DNA from: Timema cristinae
Taxonomy: Eukaryota > Arthropoda > Insecta > Phasmatodea > Timematidae
Length of the DNA stretch: 64,000 bases
NCBI GenBank assembly: GCA_039000515.1
Contig: JBCFYV010001001.1
Coordinates: forward strand, 2,121,389-2,185,388
Direction: 5' to 3'
The notes beneath the pieces were generated by a model, which was not told the origin of the DNA, did no database searches, and saw nothing but the letters and a program-made list of their open reading frames with translations. Every line of letters begins with the position of its first letter. The first letter of the stretch is position 1. The position numbers and the translations under genes were made by a program. Positions 33,753 to 43,522 of the stretch are shown here, piece after piece.

Positions 33753-33823
33753 TTTTTTTTTTTTTTTTTTAGTAAATTTCATATATTTGATAAGAAATTC
33801 TCTGATATTTCCCTATTTTCCAG

Positions 33824-33904
33824 GTCTCTGGACACCTTAAGTCTGCTACTGTTGACTGGTGGGAGAGGAAAAGGGCCAAATTCCGTTACCTCAAGCCTCT
33901 GTGA
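33824..33904 (+). CDS. Candidate short exon of an unrecognised gene
   Basis: A good acceptor (CCCTATTTTCCAG, ends 33823) is followed by 26 codons and TGA in phase 0. The peptide is VSGHLKSATVDWWERKRAKF and then RYLKPL, rich in Trp, Arg and Lys and unlike the noise around it. GTGAGA at 33901 could be a donor instead, making this an internal exon of 77 bp. The +1 frame is also open, so phase is not certain. No family is recognised. The NRF1-type site and possible first exon at about 33329-33410 could belong to the same gene. Confidence 0.35.
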   Translation, partial: VSGHLKSATVDWWERKRAKFRYLKPL

Positions 33905-34221
33905 GAAGTAAATAGATGAGTACTCTAGTCTGGTTGGGGGTTATGTGGTCCCGTCCCGGTAAGTGCCCACATATGACACAGGTAGAACTTTCGTACGAGT
34001 GTGACGATCAACTCTCATCTGGTAAAGTCCATTTGCCATAGAAGTCTGACGGCTAACAGAAGATTTTCATTGTAAACATTTGTTAAAAGTCACTAATGTG
34101 GAAATAGTTACCATTTTCTTAGTAAAACTATATTATTTATCAAAAGTATTTTCAAACGAGTCTGATAATACTCCCCTAAGAATTACTGTATAATTGACTT
34201 TTTCATAACTTTTTTTTTCAT
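33905..34221. other. Non-coding DNA
   Basis: No feature seen apart from being the right flank of the candidate exon. Confidence 0.5.
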
Positions 34222-34457
34222 CACCGCGTCTTACTACCCGTTCGGTTTATACGCTTATTTATTAATTACGCTAATGGTTTTAGGGATTAACCAGGTTATA
34301 TTAATAGGAGTTGTACTCGTATTTGCGTGGAGGGAGAGCGGAAAACTATTTTGGAAAAATCACCCTCAGTATACCTGACCGAGATTCGAACCCATCATCG
34401 ACAGTCATGCTACTGGCGAGAGTAGCGCGTTAAAACACGTAGCCACCGAAGCAGGTC
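34222..34457 (-). mobile_element. SINE-C copy, reverse orientation
   Basis: Tail ATCACCGCGTCTTACTACCC, body TTTGCGTGGAGGGAGAGCGG, head GAGATTCGAACCC with a deletion after it, and 5' end GCCACCGAAGCAGG. Confidence 0.85.
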
Positions 34458-34645
34458 GTAACTTATAGAAAGAACAAATATATTAATAAAACTTTGTTTG
34501 TGTTTCGCGGTTGTGGCAACAAGAGATATTATAGTACATTAAATAATACATTAAAAAGTGTTATAATCATATTTGTATCTTCTTATAACTGGCCACCAAA
34601 ATAAATAAAACTTAGAGAAAAATTTATACAAAACATTAATTTCAA

Positions 34646-34896
34646 CGTAGTTGGCTAACGCGCTTGTCGTGTTTAGCTTGACTGCTGAGGACGGGGAGAT
34701 CGAGGTTCGAATCTCGGTCGGGTGAACTGGGGTTGGTTTTTCCTAAATGGATTTCCACTCTCCCTCCACGCAAATGTGGGTTCACTTCCTCTAATTCAAC
34801 CTTCCCAATTCCTAATCCATTAGCGTAATTAGTACTTAAAGCGTATAACCCGAACGGTAGTAAGACGCGGTGCTAAATAATAATATAATAATAATA
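34646..34896 (+). mobile_element. SINE-B copy, slightly 5'-truncated, 11-bp target duplication
   Basis: It starts at CGTAGTTGGCTAACGCGC, lacking the first 12 or so bases of the head. ATTAATTTCAA flanks it at 34635-34645 and 34897-34907. Confidence 0.95.
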
Positions 34897-34956
34897 ATTA
34901 ATTTCAAAATTAAACGTTTTTATTTTGTAAACACATGCGCATGAACACAACCGAAC

Positions 34957-34982
34957 GCGGTTTACATGACGTCATAAACCGC
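34957..34982. promoter_or_regulatory. 26-bp near-palindrome around a CRE site
   Basis: The perfect inner palindrome ATGACGTCAT (34966-34975) holds TGACGTCA, the CREB/ATF site. Outer arms GCGGTTTA and AAACCGC also pair, offset by one base. It is isolated in AT-rich DNA, with no nearby first exon recognised. Regulatory use is inference. Confidence 0.4.
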
Positions 34983-35204
34983 TCTCATTTCTTCCAGTTC
35001 ACCATGTTTATTCATTAAGAGAAGGCAGCCTTTTAGAAGAACTCATTTGTAAAGCACTTTTAAATTAACCATGGACGCCACTTCCACAAAAAACAAATAT
35101 TATAACGGTAGTTCGTGTTTCAATAATGTAAAAACCGTTAAAATAAAAGAATAATAACTAAAAACAAATTGTTCATTGTGAGAGTTTTTATCACCAACCC
35201 TGAC

Positions 35205-35295
35205 AACAGCTTAACACATTGGCTTGCAGATCAAATGGTTTGGCGAATGGATACATAGTAGCTTTTGCAAGCTGTCGGTAACCACCACTCCTATG
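35205..35295 (-). mobile_element. Diverged relative of the TA-flanked MITE family
   Basis: CAGATCAAATGGTTTGGCGAA and GGATACATAGTAGCTTTTGC resemble CAGATCATATGGTTCGG and GGATACATAAT in the copies at 45760 and 51449. Terminal repeats are not found, and the downstream part to about 35410 is unrelated. Confidence 0.4.
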
Positions 35296-35627
35296 GCGAA
35301 TGGACTGTAGACATAACCATATTTGTCTCGTCCAGCTAGTACATCCCCTCCCCCTCCCCTCCACCCCATGTTCCTAGAGTGGTGTATTATTGGATGCACT
35401 TTTGGGACCAACGTGACAATAATGGAGTAGTCGTATCGATCAACTGATAGATCTTTATAGAATATTCACACACTACGTATCACTTTCTAATAAATAAGGT
35501 ACACAAAATGTATAAAGTATTGTGATGCTGAAAAAATATATAAATTTCGAGGAAAATTTATATATTGTGTGTCCCCAATTCAGCTGGATGGTTTTTTCAT
35601 TGTCCCATTCGTTGGTCTGTACGCCTA

Positions 35628-35757
35628 CCATCTAGAAAAAAAAATTAACCAAGTAGACTCGGCTAAGATTCAAACCCCGATCTCCCCGTCATCGGCAGTA
35701 TCTTATACTGTGAGAGTGATGCCTTGGTCTATTCGACCACTGAAGTTGGTTATGTTG
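35628..35757 (-). mobile_element. SINE-C head fragment
   Basis: The reverse head has GATTCAAACCCCGATCTCCC and ends CGACCACTGAAGTTGG. Tail and most of the body are missing. The 66-codon frame across it is a shadow. Confidence 0.75.
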
Positions 35758-35964
35758 AATTTGCTTTAATTAAATAAAAATGTGCTTATTCGCTATTTTG
35801 ATTCCGTTGTTTACAGAGTTTTTGTTGAACGCCCTATTTAATTTGTGATGTTAATTTTACCTGTATAATATTCTTCTTGTACAGTAATTACTTTTATTTA
35901 TGCTGCCGACATGGTAGGGATATAAAATTAATGTTCACCTTTTGAGGTATTTGATTGGAAGTTT

Positions 35965-36240
35965 CACTTTACATCCATCACTGTTTCTAGCCCGTGGCTT
36001 GGATCAGTTTTTTATTAAAGTCATATATTTTCCACTACCGGCTTGACCGGCCTATCATAGCTTCATATGCCTTATAATCTAACTTAACACTAGGACAGGC
36101 ACAACATCCAGTCACCCGGCTGTTAATTCAACACTGTGAAAGGATTTATCGTTTCACCAATGATCAATTTTTCGGTCATGCCGGGAATTGAAACTGGGAC
36201 CCTTAGCTCAATAGACAAACACGCTACTGACTGAGATAAA
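35965..36240 (-). mobile_element. SINE-D copy, nearly full length
   Basis: 3' part TCACTGTTTCTAGCCCGTGG, body TCATAGCTTCATATGCCTTA and CACAACATCCAGTC, then the head reversed (GAATTGAAACTGGGACC, TTAGCTCAATAGACAAACAC). Confidence 0.85.
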
Positions 36241-36679
36241 GTTGAACTCTTGCCTGAGAGGTAAATATTTAACTCTAAGTTTATATATCGACCAAGTCCC
36301 CAAAGAGATGGTTTTTCACATTGGGCTTTTCACTGTGGATTTCAAAATTTAAAAAAATTTAAAATCTCAAAAGGAAAACTAGTGCATTTTCTCTTAAATG
36401 CTCTTTATATTACTCCCCCCCCCCCCCCTTAGAATATTCGATTTCTCTAAACCTGAAAGTATCAATAAAGGAAACCATTTGTAACTTTTAGGTAGTACCA
36501 ACCAATAATCTAACATAAAATTCAAAATTATGGACTTATTTAGGACCCAATTATTATATTCCTATATTTTAAATATTTACTCAAGATAAAATAATATATT
36601 CGTCATACACATATAGCCTATTTAATTTTGTCATTATGTATTAGTTAACTAACAATTTAAAGACAACTTCCAACTAGTT
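36241..36679. other. 3' flank of CCDC113, with a poly-C run
   Basis: Non-coding downstream region of the - strand gene. A run of 15 or so C at 36414-36429 may be polymorphic. The gene's polyadenylation signal could not be fixed. Confidence 0.45.
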
Positions 36680-37087
36680 TTATAGGAGGTATTCTTCTTC
36701 CTCTTTGATTGTTTTATCGCTATCACCACTATTATCATTAAAAAACAGCTTGAAATTTCCTTTTTTATCCATGTTCAGAATTTGAGTGGAATCGCCACTC
36801 GCTAGTTGTTCGTACTTAGCCTGGACCCAAGATGGCGCCGACTGGATCTGTATCTTCAGATCCCTACGTATACCCATAATGGCGACATCTTGGACTTGTT
36901 TTCTTCTTTTCCAAATGCTCACTCCCCTCTTCATATCGTTCAGTTCGGCGATCTTCTTCACGTATTCCACGACATCCGGTACCGTGTATGTTTCCTTCAA
37001 ATGTTTTATACTCTCGTACTTTTCTTTGGCTTTCCTTGTTTGTCCCTCCACCTTCTTTATCTCTTCCCTCATCCTCTCAATGCGTAC
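36680..37087 (-). CDS. CCDC113: CCDC113/CFAP263, exon 4 (C-terminal)
   Basis: The acceptor on the - strand is CGCAACTCTAG, and the frame enters in phase 0 and runs 135 codons to TAA at 36680-36682. It starts VRIERMREEIKKVEGQTRKA, includes TYTVPDVVEYVKKIAEL and then a basic coiled-coil segment. The PDVxEYV block is a hallmark of the CCDC113/CCDC96 (DUF4201) family. The end is acidic (KEEEEYLL). The opposed + strand frames are shadows. Confidence 0.9.
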   Translation of the reverse strand, partial: VRIERMREEIKKVEGQTRKAKEKYESIKHLKETYTVPDVVEYVKKIAELNDMKRGVSIWKRRKQVQDVAIMGIRRDLKIQIQSAPSWVQAKYEQLASGDSTQILNMDKKGNFKLFFNDNSGDSDKTIKEEEEYLL

Positions 37088-37262
37088 CTAGAGTTGCGAG
37101 GGAAAAGTATTAATATCTTACTGATATCGTATCGGTATCGAAATAAACAAGCGTTTGGTTTTAATATGTACGTTCTCATATAGTATTGTAGTTTATGAAT
37201 CTTTATATGTTATATGCCTTCAAAACAAAAACAAAAAAGGTCCTAAAACAGAAACTTTTTAA
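37088..37262 (-). other. CCDC113 intron 3, first part
   Basis: AT-rich, with a TATCGTATCGGTATCGAAAT stretch that resembles hAT-type ends. The intron continues to the exon 3 donor at 38565. Confidence 0.6.
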
Positions 37263-37651
37263 TGTGAGAGTGTATGAAACACGAGAAAAGGTTAGTGCTT
37301 TGAGATTTTTATAGCAAAACTTTTTTTTGACCTAAATAAATCAAATATTTCTCCAACAGAAACATAGAGTTTAATTTTCTTCACGTGATGTTATCAACAG
37401 TTGTCGAATATCTGTCATAAGCAGTGCGGCATTAGACGAGAAACATTTTAAATAAAGAGAAAAAGTTGTCATTAAATCCCATGACACCCTTGAGAGAGAT
37501 TCAACAACTGTTGTTATCAGCATGTGAAGAAAATTACACTAAACGTTGCTACTGGAGCAATATTTTATTTATTTTGGACAAAGAATTATTGTTTTGCTAT
37601 AAAAACTGCAAAATCCCTGGCCTATTCCCGCGTCCTCATCCACCTCGCCTT
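37263..37651. mobile_element. TTAA-type palindromic MITE in CCDC113 intron 3
   Basis: Flanked by TTAA at 37259-37262 and 37652-37655. Left arm marker AGAGTTTAATTTTCTTCACG and right arm GTGAAGAAAATTACACTAAA form an inverted repeat of about 150 bp per arm. The unpaired centre is in the opposite orientation to that of copies 39380 and 44196. Confidence 0.9.
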
Positions 37652-37884
37652 TTAAGAACCTTTGTTAGAATAAAAACCTAATAAACATAGTTAAAACATA
37701 ATAAACTAATTAAAATTAGGATCAGGAAATTGATAGTGTTTATTCTTGTATTATTTTTATTATTAAATATTATTTGTGGCTGATGTTGTACAATTTAATC
37801 ATTGATACTTAATAAAGTAGATATATTATGTTAGAAAACTAGTGTTTTAAGGTTGGTAAATCTAATATTAGTACTTACTCTATG

Positions 37885-38118
37885 GCATTAGGAACTTGAA
37901 TGCCACCTATCTTTATCTTGAGCTAGTTCAATCCAGTCCACCACGCTGTACCCTATCTCTTTCAGGTACATTCTAATGTTATCCTCCCATCTGGGTCTAG
38001 GTCTCTCCAGTGGTATCTTCCCATTGTGTTTGCCAGTCGATACCCTGAACGCGGTTCTAGTATCTCCCATTCGCGCTGCATGTCCTGCCCACCGTAATCT
38101 ACGAGACTTGATTATCAT
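37885..38118 (-). pseudogene. LINE fragment, C-terminal region of a reverse transcriptase protein
   Basis: The frame contains RRLRWAGHAARM, RPRPRWEDNIRMYLKEIG and ending DWIELAQDKDRW, a pattern common at the C-terminal end of non-LTR retrotransposon polyproteins in insects. Only this end remains. It lies in CCDC113 intron 3, in the same orientation as the gene, and has no catalytic motifs. Confidence 0.75.
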
Positions 38119-38565
38119 AACAATGTATAATGATGAGTATTAATTTAAATAATTATAAGTTTCGAAAAGATTAACAAAAGGTTTATATTGCTAATTGATG
38201 ATTCTCATCTTTTGATTCCTTTTATCTTTTTATCAAATAGCTGTGTGAGTGGCCTATATAGTTGATGAAGACTAATTTCAATATAATTCTACGTCATTCT
38301 TAGGTCTAGTTTTGACGAGGAAGGTGTTGTTCCTCCCTATATTAGGGTAAACAATAGGAACATAGTGTAATTTGTCAAGGTAATAACGCTACCTTAAAGA
38401 GTTATTGGGGTGTACATACAAAACACTAAGAAACCTTATGGCCCTAAAAATATTTACTGTTTATTTCGATACCGATAACTACTGTAAACGATAATTCTCT
38501 TTCCGATACATGAAATTAATAAAGCATGAACATTATTCTCTCAACACCACAATCTTGTGAGTTAC
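38119..38565 (-). other. CCDC113 intron 3, last part
   Basis: AT-rich. CGATACCGATAAC and CTTTCCGATACATG near 38468-38512 again resemble hAT ends. The donor of exon 3 reads GTAACT. Confidence 0.6.
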
Positions 38566-38988
38566 CTCTTGGCCCGTCAACTCATCTTCGATCTGATGAC
38601 GGTCCATCAGCGACTGGTACATGCAACTGTTGTTTCTGCTCAGTTTCTTACTGCACTGCGCGGTCAACAGCTTCATCTCCCTGATCTTGACGTCCTGATG
38701 ATCGATCTTCTTCAGGGACTGCTCCGACTCGATCTTCTGGATGTCGAAATCGATGGCGTGCAGCTGTCTCCCCATTTCCTCCACGAAGGCGAGGTGCACG
38801 TCCAGTCTCGTCAGTTCGCGGGCCAAGGTGCTCTTCGATAGTCGAAGCATCCCTAGTTCGCGGTCACACTTCTTGATCCAGTTGTCCATGAAGCGGATAT
38901 ACTTGTCATCTTTTACCTTCCCCGTGATGGGGTCGGCCCCTTCTTTTACAACCGATTCTTCAAACTCAGCCGCGGTTTCAATGATGTC
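38566..38988 (-). CDS. CCDC113: CCDC113/CFAP263, exon 3 (central coiled coil)
   Basis: The acceptor is GAAACACCACAG, with phase 0 in and phase 0 out, 141 codons, and donor GTAACT. The peptide begins DIIETAAEFEESVVKEGADP and includes ITGKVKDDKYIRFMDNWIKK, LRLSKSTLARELTRL and LHAIDFDIQKIESEQSLKKI. The order of EF-x-x-x-V-x-x-G-A-x-x-x-x-TGK, LHxIDF and a long leucine-rich coiled coil matches the conserved core of CCDC113. The protein works in cilia and flagella as an axonemal and centriolar-satellite component. Frames on the + strand here are shadows. An in-frame ATG at 39004-39006 lies before the acceptor and is not needed. Confidence 0.92.
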
Positions 38989-39025
38989 CTGTGGTGTTTC
39001 ATGCATTTAATTAGGTAACATTACT

Positions 39026-39262
39026 ACCCATTTCTGTGGTCGAATGGTCTAAATCCTCACTTTCGCAATATACTGGACTGCCAATGATGGGAGATCAGGG
39101 CCCGAATCTCCGTCGGGGGTATTGTGAGTGGTTTCCCACTTTTCCTCCAAGCAAATGTGGCTACAGTTCCTCTAAGCTCAACCTTACTCATCATTAACAC
39201 ATTAGCATAGTAGTCACATATATTTAAAACCCGAACGGGTAGAAAAAAGAGGTGTTAAAAAG
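39026..39262 (+). mobile_element. SINE-C copy in CCDC113 intron 2
   Basis: Head ACCCATTTCTGTGGTCGAAT, worn B box (GGGCCCGAATCTCCGTCGGG), body CACTTTTCCTCCAAGCAAAT, and tail AACCCGAACGGGTAG. Antisense to the gene. Confidence 0.85.
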
Positions 39263-39379
39263 TATTATATAGTCTATAGTAAAATACATGTGTTTTCTCT
39301 ACAGATTTTTCCTCAAACTTAGCCTACCGATATGATACAATGCTAGAAATCTGAAACTTCGCACGCTAATTATACTTAA

Positions 39380-39722
39380 GGTAGGAATGTAGGGAACAAG
39401 TGTTTTTGCAGTTTTTATAGCAAAACTTTTTTTTTTTTTCAAAATAAATTAAATAATTCTCCAATAGAAACATAGAGTTTAATTTTCTTCACATGGTGAC
39501 CTCAACAGTTCTTGAATATTTTTCAAGGGTGTCCTGGAATTTAATGACTGCTTTTTCCTTTCATTAAATTTTTTTCGTCTAATGCCGGTATAGTCATGAC
39601 ATATATTCAACAACTGTTGATATCACTATGTGAAGAAAATTAAACTCTATGTTTGTACTGAAGCAATTGCTATAAAAACTGCAAAAACACTGGCGTTTTC
39701 TCTCATTCCCTTCCATCCCACC
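39380..39722. mobile_element. TTAA-type palindromic MITE in CCDC113 intron 2
   Basis: The left TTAA at 39376-39379 is followed by GGTAGGAATGTAGGG. The right end is CCCTTCCATCCCACC followed by TTAG (TTAA with one change). Arms carry AGAGTTTAATTTTCTTCACA and its inverse, and the centre has CAAGGGTGTCCTGGAATTTA. Confidence 0.92.
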
Positions 39723-39921
39723 TTAGGTGTTGTAGCTACCCAAAAATTCAGAGGGTGTTTCCAGGGGGAGATTCATCACACTGCATTCACGTGGATAAAA
39801 TGTGGAGCCAATAATTTGATACAGTTTGATGCGTCTTACCCATGCGGACAACGGGTTTAACTGCTTGTTATTGATTAAATATAACGCTTCCTAATGTCTA
39901 CACCATAACATGGGCTGTTAC

Positions 39922-40139
39922 CCTCAGTTGTGTGTTCAACTGTTCCGTCTGAGCTTTGAGGCTAGCATAGCTGTTCTTGTTCCGCCCCCGAAGTTTCACA
40001 GTCAGTTCTTTAATGTCAATGCAGACCTTGGCCACGATGTCAGTCTTCATGGCTAGGTTTATCTTAAAGGGGCTTTCAGTAAGAGAAGGTAACATCATCT
40101 TCGAGCTAGACATCTGACTGGTCACCGAAAAGGACGTAC
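39922..40139 (-). CDS. CCDC113: CCDC113/CFAP263, exon 2
   Basis: The acceptor is CCCACATCTCCAG. Two bases (GT) complete a Gly codon with the last G of exon 1; 72 codons follow, then donor GTAACA at 39921. The peptide TSFSVTSQMSSSKMMLPSLT leads to KINLAMKTDIVAKVCIDIKE and a basic helical segment ending LKAQTEQLNTQLR. It matches the region before the DUF4201 core in position and charge pattern. The joining phases 1, 0 and 0 across all four exons are consistent. Confidence 0.85.
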
Positions 40140-40254
40140 CTGGAGATGTGGGTTTGGAATACAAGTAGCCATAATTAACTAATTTCTAATATAGTAAGAA
40201 AAGTAGTAATACTTTACTCGTTTCTTTAAGGCTTTTTGAGATAATTTTTTTTGC

Positions 40255-40723
40255 TTGGAAGAAGACACAGGAAAGGTGGATAGAAACATATAAATGGAAC
40301 AGACACAATATGGCTTTTACAATGAAAAGAAGAACACAGCTCACACTTTACATTGCTGCCAATGGACAAAGAGGTAATGGATGTCTCTGAAGGAAAATCT
40401 ATCACTACCACCCAATCTCCCAACCTAGGTTTTATTCTATCAGAACTCATCAGGAGGAAGTGTGAAACGAGCAACGCAACTTCCTAAAAGAGGAAACCAA
40501 AACACACAAAAGGAGGAAATAAACAAAATGGTAAAGATTGATAGGACATTTATATAGAAACATGTAAAAGGAGCAGATAAAATAAAGGACATAAACAGGC
40601 AGCCATGACCTCTTCGTCCAGTGGCAGCAATGTAAAGTGTGAACTGTGTTCTTCTTTTCATTGTAAAAACAAATTGTGTTCGTTCCTTTTATGTTTCTAT
40701 CAACTTTTCCTTTACCCTCTTCT
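40255..40723. mobile_element. Foldback element in CCDC113 intron 1
   Basis: The left arm (about 40255-40375, with AATGAAAAGAAGAACACAGC and TTTACATTGCTGCC) is repeated inverted at about 40606-40723 (GGCAGCAATGTAAAG, TGTGTTCTTCTTTTCATTGT). The arms are about 115 bp, imperfect, with a 230-bp middle. The frames on the - strand are shadows. No target duplication was determined. Confidence 0.8.
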
Positions 40724-40863
40724 AAATATAACACTTTACTCATTTATACTATTTTTAGGAAGAAAAATGTTGATACCGGTACTTTACTCAATTCTGGTGT
40801 AGTTTAGTTTTTCCATCTATTTTGTTTCCTCCTTTATACCTGAAAGTTTGAGAGCTTGCCTAC

Positions 40864-41230
40864 TTAACTACACTTTGGTGAAGCTCTAAACGAATAACAT
40901 AAAAACACGACATTCAAAAATGAAATATTCACAAAGATTTTAAATTGCTTATAGTAATCCTCTTCAGTCCATTCACAGAGAAAAATAGGAGTGTATCCCT
41001 TATTTTCCCCCAAAATCCTGTTTCTCGTTTTAGTAAAAGTATTTCTTGCTTTGGAAAATAGACGCTCTGCTACCAAACGGTTGTTTATTTCAATAACATT
41101 TCGATATCGATGTGTGAGTGCTCATACTAGTAAAATTATCGAAACAAAAATATCGTGTATAAAAAGTATTAGTATCGAAAGGGAGATATTGATATTATCA
41201 AAGTATCGATACTTCTTTCCACATCCCTAG
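40864..41230 (-). mobile_element. hAT transposon remnant in CCDC113 intron 1
   Basis: The - strand frame holds VAERLFSKARNTFTKTRNRI, the start of the C-terminal dimerisation region of hAT transposases. The right end on the - strand reads TAGGGATGTGGAAAGAAGTA and then TCGATACT, a typical hAT-type terminus with repeated TATCGAT motifs. Most of the transposase and the left terminus are missing. It ends one or two bases from the exon 1 donor. Confidence 0.75.
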
Positions 41231-41236
41231 ACATAC

Positions 41237-41603
41237 CCTTCCTCGCCAGACGGTCGTAGGAAGAGCTCGCGGGGAATTCCAGAGGGAAGGCCATCACCGC
41301 AGACACGATCGACCTGAGACGATGCCTGGCTCTCGTCGATGCGTAGGCCTGATTCAACTGTTTGTCCAAACCCATCAACGTCGAAGGTTCGACGATCTTT
41401 AGATAACGTTCGAAAATATCGTTCTCGAGTTTCATGACATTGCAGGCATTTCGCATGTCCTCGATTTGTTTCAAGAGTTGTTCGTCTCCAAGTTCCTCCG
41501 GGTCTACATCTACGGACAAGAAAGCCGACGCTTGGGATAATAAGTTGAAGAAACTTCTTTCCGAGGGACGATCTGTCATTCTAGGGGTGGGGGATGGGTC
41601 CAT
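41237..41603 (-). CDS. CCDC113: CCDC113/CFAP263, exon 1 (N-terminal)
   Basis: It starts at ATG 41601-41603, with 122 codons plus one base up to donor GTATGT (41236-41231). The peptide begins MDPSPTPRMTDRPSERSFFN. It then has an acidic stretch (VDPEELGDEQLLKQIEDM) and MKLENDIFERYLKIVEPS, a segment where CCDC113 and CCDC96 proteins have a similar Leu/Glu-rich helix with FExxL. No acceptor lies just upstream, so this is taken as the first coding exon; AT-rich DNA with CTATAAAAAAAA sits directly before the ATG. The joined protein has 471 residues, longer than the about 380 of vertebrate CCDC113, mainly at the N-terminus. Confidence 0.82.
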
Positions 41604-41924
41604 TTTTTTTTATAGAATGGAAAATAAGGCTTATTTTCATGGTAACACGGGTCTGTATTGTTATTTTGAAAAAACCGTAAATCAGTTATATACCCAATAT
41701 TACCTCTTAGAAACGGCAGGTATTATGGAGAAAATAATTATCTTCCCTTTCTCTTTTCTCTCTGTGTGTCAACTGTTGCCCAATCACCTAGCTTTCAGTT
41801 ATATAGGAAGGTTGGTGTGCAAGGGGTAGAGGGGTTGGAAAGAGCTTTTGGCAACATAGACAAACTAGTGTTTCGAAACTTGTATTTTTATCCAAGGTAT
41901 GATTGGTCACTCGATAACAAACGT
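41604..41924. other. Upstream flank of CCDC113
   Basis: The region should hold the promoter and 5' UTR. No clear initiator or CpG cluster is visible. The + strand frame reaching to 41829 is read-through from the antisense of exon 1. Confidence 0.4.
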
Positions 41925-42083
41925 TATGAATGTGGGGAATGCCAGGCCTCCACCGTGGTTCGGATTCCACGTTAAATTGTAGGTCCTCCATTTCATCTCA
42001 TAATCACCCTACCATTACACATTAGCGTAAGTGTGTATAAACCGAACGGGTAGTAAGACACGGTGCTAATAATAATAATAATA
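41925..42083 (+). mobile_element. 5'-truncated SINE-A
   Basis: It starts near ATGAATGTGGGGAATGCCAG and ends ACACGGTGCTAATAATAATA. ATAACAAACG before it and ATAATAAACG after it may be the worn target duplication. Confidence 0.9.
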
Positions 42084-42988
42084 AACGAATGACAAAGCTG
42101 TTTCCCAACAGTAGCCATGCAGTTCCCTCGGAGATTATATCAAGTGTGACTCTATAGTCCAATTTTCATCTAAATAGCACCATCTAACATTTAAATAAAT
42201 AGTATATAGATCTGCTTTATACAATTTAACTGTTTAAAAGCTCACTGTTAAAGATATTATTTAAATAAGGAAATATTGTCATCACAATAAATTATATTTG
42301 TTTAAAACAAAAATGTTAATATTGGGCCTATATTTTATTTGTTTTTATTTAATTTTGATCAAGAGGAAACATAATACCAAAACTTTGAAAATATATTTTT
42401 TTTTAAATCATTCAGAAACTTCTTTTTCTAAAATGAGAAAATTTGATTTTTATAGCATTATCAAAAAGGTAATATTTTTATTGCAACAGTTTATGGAGAC
42501 ATTTGGACCATTAAATCTTGGCCTGAATGGTTGCATCCAAAAATATGTTTGTATTTTCTTAAAGGCTCTTTCTATGAAAATTGAACTGTATGTCGCCCCC
42601 AAATTTTCAAGAATGTCAAATATAATATGATATGCGTTTCAAAAACATTTTTACAATGCCATGTAAAGGTCGTTCTTAAGAACCTGAAAATGCTATTTTT
42701 TGTGCACCACGTCTTATTACTCTTCCGAAATAACCTAATATTTACACCAAAGAGGACATGGGCGTCATTAGCTATAGATTTTGTGGTGGGACATACAACT
42801 TTTAGTTGAAAACTAATTTTATTTTTACTTTGTTTTGGTACACCCTCACACTAAAACAAGTCATGTACGTGGAATCTAATTGCAAAAAAGAAATCAAGTC
42901 AAAACCCACAAAACAAAATAAATGTATAACAAATCCTATTTGATAATAAAGAGAAGAAATAAACAGTAACAAAATAATTAACATTGTC
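42084..42988. other. Intergenic DNA, no gene seen
   Basis: The 110-codon frame at 42298-42630 is AT-rich without recognisable motifs. A piece with AAAGGTAATATTTTTATTGC recurs loosely at about 51195, hinting at an old dispersed element. Confidence 0.45.
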
Positions 42989-42999
42989 ATTAGGATGAA

Positions 43000-43280
43000 G
43001 TGACCTGGTGGTCTAGGGGTAAGGTGTCAAACTTCTGTGCTGGTGGCCGGGGTTCAATCCTCGGTCCCGGCACAGATTTATCTGATTTCCAAACCCTTCC
43101 TACACCTCTGACAAGACATCTTGTGAATGTGTGGAATGCCAGGTCGCCACCGTGGTTCGGATTCCACGTTAAACTGTAGATCCTTCATTTCATCTCACAA
43201 TCACCCTACCATTACACATTAGCGTAAGTGCGTATAACCCGAACGGGTAGTAAGACGCGGTGCTAATAATAATAAAAATA
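43000..43280 (+). mobile_element. SINE-A copy, full length, 11-bp target duplication
   Basis: Head GTGACCTGGTGGTCTAGGGG (A box) and GGGGTTCAATCCTCGG (B box), body TTCGGATTCCACGTTAAACT, tail AACCCGAACGGGTAGTAAGA. ATTAGGATGAA flanks it at 42989-42999 and 43281-43291. This is the best reference copy of the family here. Confidence 0.97.
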
Positions 43281-43522
43281 ATTAGGATGAAAATGGTTCA
43301 ATAGTCCTTTTTCTACATTTAGAGCCATGATACAAATATAGCAGGCTACCAAGTTTTCTTACATCATTTGAGCCCATAACCATGTCCCTAATACATAAAA
43401 AAATTAATTCAATAACAAAGAAAACAAATTTTAAAAAAACACAAAATATTAACATTTGGATAAAACTGGTCCAAAAGTCCTTCTCTTTTATTCAGACCTG
43501 GATACCAATGAGTGAATACTTT

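Noticed and set aside
36786..37183. Two + strand frames of 101 and 125 codons
   Set aside because: Antisense shadows of CCDC113 exon 4 that run into the intron.
38557..38841. 94-codon frame on the + strand
   Set aside because: Antisense shadow of CCDC113 exon 3.
40440..40743. Overlapping Cys/Phe-rich frames of 73 and 97 codons on the - strand
   Set aside because: They lie inside the foldback element in CCDC113 intron 1 and differ in frame; no coding signature.
43000..43080. Functional tRNA gene
   Set aside because: A and B boxes are present, but the acceptor stem does not pair and the sequence continues into a SINE body. The same holds for the heads at 29800, 53698, 54378 and 58585.
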